Source: Amaranthus tricolor (Eukaryota; Streptophyta; Magnoliopsida; Caryophyllales; Amaranthaceae). From it: DNA of 64,000 nt. The stretch spans positions 39,453,875 to 39,517,874 of the forward strand of contig NC_080048.1 of the NCBI RefSeq assembly GCF_026212465.1, in the 5' to 3' direction. Below the pieces are notes generated by a model. The model was given only the letters and a program-made list of their open reading frames with translations. It ran no database searches and was not told the DNA's origin. Below are positions 36,653 to 46,657 of this stretch, piece by piece. Within the stretch, counting starts at the first letter, position 1, and each line of letters opens with the position of its first letter. The position numbers and the translations under genes are program-made.

Positions 36653-39600
36653 TTAAAACTTGGCACACCGATTAGGCAGGCCTGTGTCATGATGCACAGT
36701 TACAATCTCCAGTGCAGTACAGTTTATCACATCCATTCTCAACTTAGCCCCAGCTGCCTTTAAGCCCTTAAGCGAAACCGGCTGATTGAATAGATTAAGC
36801 GAGGGCAATCGAGAAGCCGAAGGCAACTTACCATTAGGCAAATAGTTTCGGAAATCCTCTGCCAAAAGAGGTACCTCGAAATCTCCCTTGTCGTGCCTGA
36901 CGACATTGTCCTTAGCACTAATGTGTGCGCCAGGCTCCATATGATTAGTCGAGAAGCTAGCTTGATTAGGGAAGTTCGGGTAAAGACTTACATAGCCTCG
37001 TAAATACATCATATCGATAAGGAACTTTTTCCATGAAGCTTGCCATCCATTGGTTCGGGACCTAGGAATCTGAACTGGGTTTTGCTTGGCGTCCTCAGTA
37101 AACCGCATATTCATATACACGTAAAACTCTCTCCAATGCTTAGGGAAGAAAACGGCTCCCCAACTGCAGGGAAGTTGATGGAGATAAGGCGTGTTTGGAT
37201 GAATGCGCGAGAAGAATTGGGTTGCATTCCACTTGGGTCTTTCTTTCACAACTTCAACCAAACGAGGTGTGTAAAGAGAAATCGAGGACAGCTCAGGAAG
37301 CGATATTTGTGGATCGTAATGATAAGCTAAGAGGGCATATTTGATCCATAGATAGTAGTAAGGAGACACTTCGATATCATCTTCGAGTAGGAGACCGAAA
37401 TCATCGTCTGAAGCTGGATACCAACTCTCACTCACTGCACGAATTAGTCCTCCTTGAATGATTCTTCTCCTTATGGTTTTTGTCCCGTGTGGCCATTCGA
37501 ATGTGCCTAGTAGCTTTATCGTTGGCTCGTCGACTTTGCTGTCTACGTTGAAAGAGATAGGAATGTCATCGCCTAAGTAATAGGCGTTGCTGAGCGACTT
37601 GAGAAGTCTCTTGAGAGAGCCAACCCGGTTTTGGGTTATAATATTGACGGAAATTCTCATCATGTTCCAATCTGCATCAAGTGTATAGGTCAGGTTAGAG
37701 TGTGGTTTATTGAATCAAAAATTTGATAGCAATGGAATAAGAAAATGTCTATGATAAACTATATGGCATAATCCGGGCCTGCAATCATCAATTTAAGCTT
37801 TTAGTTGAGTTGGTTTCTAGAGATGTCAGAGCTAACGTGACGAAAGGTTACGGGTTTGAATCCCATCCACCCCTCATTTCAAAATGGAATGTTTAACCTC
37901 ATACAGGTCCAGGAACCAACTCAACTAAAGGCTTAGCCGATGGTTGAAGCCTATAATATGTTATATACTCTATCAGTCTAAAGGCCTTAAAACCCATGTT
38001 AGGAGCCAAGTGAGGACAATGTCACATGATTCGCTAATCATCTCGCGAATCGAATCGAAAAAAAGCGAATTATGATCAATTTAAGGCTATTTTTGAACCA
38101 TTTTGAGCGAATCGCGAACTCCTAAAGCGAACTAACTAGCGAATTACGTTTCACTGAGTGAGAACTTACTTGGCAAAGCTGTAGATCTCAAATCAGACAT
38201 CCAAAGAACCTTAGGCACAGATTCTCTAGGTAAAAGAACCAAACCAGAGCTGTTTTTACTATTCTCGGACGCCATTTTCAAAGCCTTTCGCACATCAGAA
38301 TCGATGTCGTTTACAGCTATTAATACACTAGGATTATGCATTTTCATCAGGCCTTTCATGCTAGCATAAACACTCTGCACTACAGGCACTTCTGAATTCG
38401 ATACACCCGAAAGTGCACCAACACCCAGGTCAAATATCTTAAACCTTCTCTCTTTACAAACAGACTTGGGCCAATTCAAAGCCGTGGCAGCGTCTTCACA
38501 AGGACAGAACTGCCCCCCAGAGACGACAATATAAGCCTTCTTACCAACAGTAGACCTAAACTTTTCGAGAAGAGGAGCGAGGACCTTCACTTCGTCGATG
38601 GAGTGAGCATAAAAGAGTGCATCAATCTTTTGAGGATACATTGCAGCCCATTGTGTTACATAACCACTTGAAAGGGCTCTCCACCACTGATCATCTCTTA
38701 CTTGGACAATATCTTTGAAAATTACTGTGGTTTCGGATACATAGGCAAGCCGATGTTCACTATCCCCCCACGTTTCCTTGTCACTCGGGTCAACTGGAAG
38801 CACAAAGGATCCAGCATTTCGGTACTTCTGAAGCTGATAACTGCAGATCAATACAGGACATTTAATTATCTTGCACAAAAGTATGTTCATTCCGGTGCCC
38901 CAATGCCATAAAAAAGCTCTAACCTTTGAAGGTTTGGGGGTCAGATGTACAAAACCTTACCCTTGTTACTGATAACAAAGAGGTTATTTTCATTTAATGG
39001 GAGTGCATAAAAACTTATCTTTTCAGTTTGTTTGGTTATCGGTATTAATTAATGGAAATGCTAATGAAAAGAGTGTAATTTTGGGTTGAAAGATTTCTGG
39101 ATAAGTTTAATGCTCATGCTTGTTCTACGTTCAATCATCTCATTTTCTTCACAAAAATCATTCAAATGCAGTACCATTTAGAGAGGTGGTATTAGATAAT
39201 AATAGAAAAATATGACCAAGAAAACTTTTTAATGATTAAAATTTAATCACCATGGGAATAACATGATACATCAAAATTTGCACTACAAATCATTGTCATT
39301 ACCAGCATTTAGTATGAACAACCAAACAGATCGTAAAAGCTCAAGCATATATCCACCTATAAAGTGCTATTATAACTAGACATATACAATATTGAACACT
39401 AAGAACACTTCAATGAAAAAGGAAGAAGCTCATTGAAAGTTAAACATTTAACACATCAATTAACATGGTTACTAAGAGCAAGAAATGTATCAAAATAACG
39501 CGGATTAGATATGAAGTTTTGACGTACCTTAGGTGAAGATCTTCACCCGTCATAAAAGTCATTGGATTCTCGATGAAAAGAGTCTTAACAAGCTCCGCGG

Positions 39601-40636
39601 ACAAGAACCATGAGCTCGAGAGAAAGTCGACCTGCACCACCTTTTCGACAAGGATATCATAGGCGGGATCAGGTAAATACAAACCTGCCTCCTTGGACCG
39701 GAACTTCCTATAGCTGGGGAAGGTAAAATCCTTCTGTCTGAAAGGTAGAATCCTCCCTATGCTTCCTAGAACAGAGTTCTTGTACTTTTCTGTGCCTGCA
39801 ACATGAGATAAAATCTGAAGCATTTTCTTCCCTGGTATCATATCATCATCCACAATATACACAAGATCAGCTTCAGTTTGTAAAGCCATTTGGAACCTTC
39901 CATAGTATTTAAAATCATAATTAGACCCAACAAAACTAATCCTACTATCATTATAGCTTTGCACAATTCTTCGTAGGGAAAGCTCATTTGGGCTCCCAAA
40001 TGCAAGTACCCAAACATGATGAAACGGAAGAGTTTGATGAAGCAAAGAATCTAGCTGTGCACAAAGTGTTTTTCTTTTGAAATGGTTTAATATGACCGTA
40101 ACTTTTGCTCTATTAGGACCCTTTAAATCCCATTTAGACGGCATTGCCATCAGTTCGGAAAGAGTTTCAGTGCCTAAATTCTTGCTCTGAAACTCCAAAA
40201 CCTCGTCATAAAGCTCTCTCTTTAGCTTGATCATTTGAAGATCATTCGACTTTTTTTGCATGAAATCGATCTTTTCGTGCTCACAAACCTCCGAAGGAGC
40301 AATTGGTTGCATTTCCATTGCTAGCAAGTTAGATACTTCTTGATAGTGGCTCACAATATGGGGTTGGATTATATAGTCTTTCCATTGTTTTGCGATTTGC
40401 GTAGCCCACGAAAAGTCTGGTTTAGAGCGTAGATCAACTGATGGGCTCATGTAATACAAAAGAAAGGTTGCATACACAGCAAAAGCAAACTGTAAGCAAG
40501 TAAGTGTCGTTACAAGTCGAGTCGAAGTACTCTTATGAGTTTTCACCTTCCCTTTTCCTCCTACATAATCACTCAACACCCCTTCTAAAAAATCTCCACT
40601 TTTAGCATGTGTACTTGAGCTTTTATAGAAACCCAT
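36653..40636 (-). CDS. Type II membrane protein with two GT-A-like domains
   Basis: Three coding exons: 39528-40636, 38170-38840, 36653-37671. The splices are GT-AG and the phases close to 932 residues. A cytosolic head of about 40 residues precedes one membrane span (about 41-62), as in Golgi glycosyltransferases. The first GT-A-like domain begins at VTVILNHFKR (179 on) and has a family-2-like fold signature and a DDD metal-site candidate (263-265) in YIVDDDMIPG; TGEDLHLSYQ follows at 363. A linker of about 220 residues (371-593) has no motif I recognise. A second domain begins with ISVNIITQNRVGSLKRLL (600 on), with LLLEDDIEVSP at 687-697 as a second acidic metal-site candidate. The donor and product are unknown. 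Plant genomes have close relatives annotated only as 'transferring glycosyl groups'. Intron 2 carries two repeat insertions, one about 18 bp from the splice donor. Confidence 0.9.
37740..37975. repeat. Inverted pair of TRIM LTR relics
   Basis: A plus-oriented LTR relic (about 37740-37829) is followed by GATGTCAGAGC and GGTTACGGGTTTGAATCCC, the TRIM primer-site and interior sequence. Then comes a minus-oriented LTR copy (37909-37975, AGGAACCAACTCAAC ... TATATACTCTATCA). Normal TRIM LTRs are direct repeats, so this arrangement is rearranged and can fold into a hairpin in intron 2. Confidence 0.65.
38024..38153. repeat. Palindromic 'GATTCGCTAAT' MITE-like repeat, copy 2
   Basis: It starts TCACATGATTCGCTAATCA and ends CTAGCGAATTACGTTTCAC, the approximate reverse complement, with GCGAATC and AGCGAACT motifs inside. 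This copy is the clearest palindrome of the family. It ends 17 bp inside intron 2 of the glycosyltransferase gene, next to the donor at 38169. Confidence 0.65.
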
Positions 40637-40834
40637 TTAGTATTTTTGTTCAAAGAACCACCTACACACAAAAAAAAACGAACTTAGTTTAGTTATAATG
40701 AAGGTCTAGGGAGGGTTGGATGATAACAGACCATACTCTTATCAAAAGAAATAAGCAGGTTGCAATCAGTAAGACCCTTAGCTCAAAAAGTAAAACAAAG
40801 TACAAAAACGCATAAACATACAATTCTTTGTACC
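40637..40834 (-). promoter_or_regulatory. Glycosyltransferase 5' leader with a possible intron
   Basis: Upstream of the ATG the minus strand has a T-tract acceptor ending GTGTGTAG at 40662 and a donor AAG/GTACAAAG at 40834/40833. Together they suggest a 172-bp intron in the 5' leader. This is inference from splice consensus only. Confidence 0.4.
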
Positions 40835-41477
40835 TTAATCAACTAAGATTTCCGTTACTCTTGTGAATACAAAATAATCATCGACAAGGCAACAACAACA
40901 CTGATAAGGGTTTCAACCAAATCCCGAGTTACAGAAAGGAAAAGAATTTGGTAACACAAAAGGCTATGAGTTAACAGAAGAGGTGCAAATAGTGTTGTGA
41001 TTTTGCATTTGGAATGCAACAGAACGTGTGCAAACTTGTTTAAATACAAGTATGAATTTTGCTTTTAGAAGCAAAATGAAGCATTCATGAAAAATGCATC
41101 CTAGATCACATGGGTCTTAAGAGCTACTTAAGGCTAAATATTCATTAAATAAGAGTTTGTTTGGTGTAACAATGCTTCATATTCACTGCTTATAATGTAG
41201 TATTTCACTCAATCTCACTTATCAAAGCCAGTTTTGCTGCCATAAAAAGGGGCTAATCCTGCGTTTAAGTGCAGGCTCTAACTTCACGAATAATTGTTCT
41301 TATATGTACAATATCTTCCTTGATGGTAGAAAATCAATTTACATCTTTAACTAAAGAAGCACACGGGATCTATGTTTTGTTAATAGGGTAATTATATTTA
41401 ATGTCGGTATTTATCGAGAAATCAATTCAACCAAAAAATCTAAGTTGGTGATTGAAGTCCGATAGTATCTTTTATGT

Positions 41478-41565
41478 TAGGCCGTGATGATTTGTCATAT
41501 AATTACCCAATGGGCCCACTCGTATGGACTCACCCACATAATCAAAATTTGTTATTGGGCTTGTA
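41478..41565 (+). repeat. Dispersed 'TGTTAGGCCGTGA' repeat, copy 1
   Basis: It begins ATGTTAGGCCGTGATGATTT and continues with ATGGGCCCACTCGTATGGAC. The same sequence appears in the opposite orientation at 43385-43490 and 52535-52640. TG/CA-type ends suggest an LTR or TRIM origin, but no second terminal repeat was found. Confidence 0.55.
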
Positions 41566-41744
41566 CACAACAAGACCTGCATAAGAAGAGAGTTGACTGC
41601 ACAGAAACCCAATGATATTCCATCCTAAAACCAATTGTATTAGAAGGAGTAGTCCATCAAGTTTATATGTTAGTCAATCTCTATCTAATTCTTCAACGTG
41701 GGATTACATGTGGGTTATTTACTAACATTTTATACCATATTATG

Positions 41745-41951
41745 CCCTCTCACATGAGATCCCAACGGGTTAGAACTTGTGTAGATTTATAATAGACTCT
41801 CTCATACATGAGACTAAATATTCCACCTAAAATAAGAAGTGAATGAGATTCGAACACATGACCTCACATTATAATATCATATCAAGATATCAACTTAAGC
41901 AGAAAATTAATGTTGATGATCAAAGTCCAAAATATGTTGTACACCCTATTA
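41745..41951 (-). repeat. Degenerate TRIM-like relic
   Basis: On the minus strand an LTR-like stretch (41951-41878) is followed by TTGATATGATATT and a GTTCGAATCTCATTC block. The order is the same as in 8878-9165 and it ends near a purine-rich complement at 41745. The second LTR is not recognisable. Confidence 0.5.
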
Positions 41952-43384
41952 GTTTCAACATTGAGTAATTCAGCACTACAACTTTTAGATTTTTTACCCT
42001 AAATGGCAAGGAGTTTTCTAAGATCTTAATCACTAATGATAAGAGAAATAGCAAGCACTAGGAGTAGTTTTTTTGTTTATTTAATTACAATGACCCTTAT
42101 AGTTATATTGTTGAGATTAACACTTTTAGCAATTTTTATTTACCATGAACCACCTCATGTTGTAAACAAGTGTTGTAAACCTTGTTTACATGGGGTGAAT
42201 TGTACCTCATGCAAATGGTGAAATCCAAGATTATATAGAACAACAATCCCTTATTAGTAGACCTAAAAATTATTCAAATATAAGTGACACTCAAATCACC
42301 ATTGTATCTGAAACTTTCCGTTTTTTCCCTGATAATTCTTGGTGGACTAGAAAATTTTTACGTGCAAGGGGAGGTAGTAAAGGTGTAAGAAAAAGGCTTC
42401 AATCAGTATGCTAACTCATAATTCTCAATTTGCTATATTTTTTTACCAATTTATTTACATTTAAAATTTTAGCCAAAATGAAAAAAATATTTGATAAAAA
42501 ACTCCCCATCAATCATCATACTCAAAAAAGTGGAGATTTGGATATTGTATTAGTTGGAACAAGTATCGATTTCTCCAAATGTTGTTGGATTTTAAGCCTA
42601 ACAAAAAGAGTGGAAATTTTAAAAAAATAAAAACTTAATTCTAAAATTTATCCCAATGAAACAAACAAGCTTAAGTTAATACATAATTTGTAAAACCCAA
42701 GTCCCAAAGACCAAAGTTAATATGAAAGAGATTAAAATAACAAAATAATTAATCAAAGAAGTAAAATAAATTAATATTTCCAGACAGAATCACTAAAAAA
42801 GTGAAGTAATTACAGATTAAATACCCAACAAAAATGATTTAGAAGAAAGTCAAAGTAAAAATTACCTTAGAAATAAAGAAATGAATCAAATCAAAACTAT
42901 GTTGGGACACGAAGAACACTTTCCTTGTTCTTCACAAAAGAATATCCTCGAACTTACAAAACCTTCAAAGAATTAACTTAAACTGCAAATATTGTATGAA
43001 AAAAGTTAGATTAATGGAATTATATATATGTAAAATGTGAAGGTCGGTACAGTTGACTTTCAATGTACAAATATGAAGTTCTGAATAACAAAAATGGCGG
43101 CAAAAAATGGGTTAATGATAATCTACCCAACTTTGGTCAATACTCAATATGAATATGCAAGAAACCCATGAGGGTATATGACAAAAAATTGCTTATTATT
43201 GTTGAAAAAAGAAAAAGTAAAGAAAATTTTATTTAAAAATCTCAACTAGGTCTATTAGGCCCAAGCATAATAAAAATACGATAACGGTTGCAATCATAGT
43301 AACGGAACAGTTGATATGTTATTGAAAGTAATGCCATTATTATTCAAGATCCTATATTGATTGGGCTCGGTGAGATTTTGTGCA

Positions 43385-43490
43385 AGACAACGCTCTTGAT
43401 CGGTGGGTTTGTGGGCCCAAGTCCTCGGGTGTTCCATGTCCACACGAATGGGCCACGGTGAGATTATATGACAAATTGTCACGGCTTAAT
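43385..43490 (-). repeat. Dispersed 'TGTTAGGCCGTGA' repeat, copy 2
   Basis: It contains CAACGCTCTTGATCGGTGGG, GTTTGTGGGCCCAAG and ends ACAAATTGTCACGGCTTAA. It aligns along its length with 52535-52640. Confidence 0.6.
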
Positions 43491-44575
43491 AATCATAACA
43501 CCCAATATCTGTCGAAACCATAACATATCGCTTGATCTAGCCCAAAACGTGAATTTTTTACATCTTTACAACTCGGAAAATATCAGTTTGTTGTTTTTGA
43601 AACCTTTACAACGCGAAAGATGCAATGTGATACAGCCTTATGTTTACACTAGTAAGGTAGCTTGTAGGTCATTGTAGTTGTATAATTGTAGTAATTTAAA
43701 ATTTAGTTTTCTAGTTAGTTTTGTAATAATATTGTTCCGAATAATAAAAATTATGATAGCTTTTTGTATACGAAAAATATACGGAGAAACTTTTAATTTT
43801 AAAGCTACTATAAATTATAAAGTCATAACAAATTATACTTTTTCTTGGTAATAATAAGATTTCCACAAATTGTAAAAATGCTATTAAAATAATATTTTAA
43901 CCAAATTAAACAACAAATAATTATTTAAATTGTTATGTCGTATACATATTTGATCAGCTTTTACAAATTTCCTTTAATTACCCTTGTAAGATCTTCACTT
44001 TTACCCTATTTTTTCCAAAAATATAAAAGATGAGATTTTTTAAGTTGGTCATTAAAGATAGAATTTTGAAATTAAATTTCTCAAAAGTTAATAATGGAGT
44101 TTGGTATTGTTTGAGAGAAAAAAAAATAAAGAAAAAGGATGAGGAAAAAGTCACTATGTTTAGGGGAGATGCCATTATAGAAGCACAAACAAAAACGATT
44201 ATGGTATGAAATTGATTGGATTTTTGTGAATTTAGTTTCTTTTTAAAACCAAACAAAAAATTATGGGTAATTTGAATATGGTCTAAAACGTGTAGTACAC
44301 AATAACATTCATAGTGGAAAGCAACTGATAAATCTCAATATTTATTCTGAATTTTGTTAGGCCTTCAAGGTCATGGAGAGAGTAGTTTCCCTTACTTTTT
44401 GTAGCCTTTCCTCTTGTGGGGGTATAGTACTTACCCTTACTTTTAGTGGCTTTTCCTTTAGTGGGCTATAGTATATCCTTCCTCGTACTACACTAATACT
44501 AAAATTGACAATACAAATTATTAATTTCTGTGAATATCATTAAAAATAAAAAATGAAAGAAAATATATAAATAAG

Positions 44576-44577
<2 letters not shown>

Positions 44578-44651
<74 letters not shown>
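44578..44651. repeat. (TA)n microsatellite, about 74 bp
   Basis: An uninterrupted alternating T/A run. It borders the hairpin element at 44652-45018, with a second run of about 24 bp at 45019-45042. Confidence 0.95.
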
Positions 44652-44654
<3 letters not shown>

Positions 44655-45018
44655 GAAGTTCAAGTGCAAACCATTTTTATATAAGAATTGTCATAATCAA
44701 ATGTTTAACAAAAAAGTGTTATTTTTTTCTAAAAATGTACTACTTTTAGGCAAAAAAGTGTTACTTTGAGAAAAAAAATTTTGAAAAAAAACTCAAACAA
44801 AAGTGTTACTTTTTACATTAAATGGTGTTACTTTTCGGAAAAAACGTGTTACTGAAAGTAACACTTTTTTTTGCTAAAAAGTACCAATTTTTTTAAAAAT
44901 AAAAGTAACACTTTTTTGTCCAAAAGTAATACATTTTCTTTAAAAAAAATAATACATTTTAATCAGGGAGATTGTTCTCACGGTTCTTATATAAGGTTGG
45001 TTTCACTGAAATTTGATC
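44652..45018. mobile_element. Hairpin MITE nested in a (TA)n tract
   Basis: The outer inverted repeats are imperfect: GTTCAAGTGCAAACC plus TTATATAAGAATTGTCA on the left, and on the right, read in reverse, TTTCAGTGAAACCAACC plus TTATATAAGAACCGTGA. The interior has several inverted AAAGTGTTACTTTT/AAAAGTAACACTTT units (44715-44945). Both sides are (TA)n. Rice Micron-type elements insert into (TA)n tracts in the same way; relatedness to them is inference. Confidence 0.65.
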
Positions 45019-46657
45019 ATATATATATATATATATATATATGAGAGAAATTAATAGAATGAGATGGGTTGGAAATATTGTGCTGGATTAAAGGTTAGGG
45101 TTAAAGCTAAATAGGTGAGTTTAGGGTTATATAAAAATTTAGTAGGTAATTTTAATGTCTAATTACTAGAATTCGGCAAAATGGTCACAAAATAATGGTT
45201 GTATTTTTTAATTTATAGTGGCTATAATTATAAAACCTTTGTGACTCTAATTTATAAATGACCTAAATTTTAAGGTGATTTTTAATAAATGCTTCATAAA
45301 ATACAAATTAATAATAATTAATCAGTGGTGTTAAATTTCCAATGGGATAAATAGTAGAGATATGAGGGAGCATTAGCAAATAAATGTCACTTTTAAAAAT
45401 CATAATAAAATTTTACTTGTGTTGTGACTGTGTGATAGGTGGAATTTGTTGAAAGAATAATTATTTAGAATCTAAATATGTAAATGTTTGTTTTTTTTTA
45501 ATCTTTAACCAATAATTTACGTAAAATTCTTTTTAAATAAGAAAAATTTTCTTAATTCTGAAAATAATGTGAAAAAGCAATCTGAAATACAAATAATAAT
45601 CAAGCGATTATAATTCAAAAAATACTCAAACATTACTAAATCTAAGAAAATGGGTCAAACTTGATCATGACGCATACTAAGATGATAGCTCATTTTTGGA
45701 TTTTGACATTACTTTACTACTAAATATTCGTTTAATTTCGTATTTAGAGTCAATATAAATATATTTCTCGTAAAACTTCAAAAATTATACATTGATGATC
45801 TATTTGTATAAAAAAATTATTTTTATAAATGAAAAACCAGATTATTTTTCTCAAAAATTAAATAATAAGAAAAAAATGAAAAATTGTAATGTGTTAGATC
45901 AATTCAACTCAAACAAATCAAATGACTCGATTAAAAAATCTAATCTAGAAATCTCCAACCCAAAATGAGACAAAATCCGACTCAACCAACCATTGATTTT
46001 AAAAAAACTTATCATACCCGGAAATATTTTAAGCTTTTCTCTACATTTTTCTCGATATTTTTTTTATTTCAATAGCTAAGATGACTATTTTTATCATATA
46101 TTCATAATTTACATAACTAATTAAAAAGTTAAATATTTAACAACTATAATTATATAACAAATGTTAAAAAGTTAAGTACAACTAAAACTATATAAACAGC
46201 TAATAACTACCAAGACCATATTTCACGCAATATACCGAGTGTTTCAAAAGTACATAACAATGCACTAAATAGTCATCACCCTTATCCTCTCCCAACCCCT
46301 CATGAGGAAACAAAGAATTGAAGACAGAAGACTCCAATATAAACTGAAAATCATGCTATTATGTAATATGCACTTCTTGTACATTACATTTTGTACACGA
46401 AGTCAGCGTCTATGAAGGAGAGATAGCGGACAGACCATATCCGTACAACTTACATTTTGTACATTGTATAATAATGGATGTATGTTACTTGTGGTCTCTC
46501 TACTTGACGATTCGACCCCGAGATAATAATTCCCTTCAAAAAGAATTGCACTTCTTCTGTCCTCTTGAATTTGCTACACTACATTCTAAATTGTTTTACA
46601 CCGATCAGCGTAATCAAACAGATTCAAGGGGACAAAAGGAGTAAAAGAAAGATGTTT

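Larger units (their letters stand above)
40835..46657. other. Intergenic with dispersed repeats
   Basis: The glycosyltransferase promoter lies at its left end. The rest holds TRIM relics, two copies of a GC-richer repeat, and a hairpin element within (TA)n. The small open frames (for example near 42036 and 43468) have no recognisable features. No gene is supported. Confidence 0.55.

Noticed and set aside
37847..37870. tRNA box-B-like GGTTACGGGTTTGAATCCC
   Set aside because: It is part of the TRIM interior, and no cloverleaf or box A is present, so it is not a tRNA gene or a SINE.
42036..42221. Small Cys-rich open frame (61 residues)
   Set aside because: It has a hydrophobic stretch and Cys pairs near its end, but no similarity, promoter or splice context; chance is likely.
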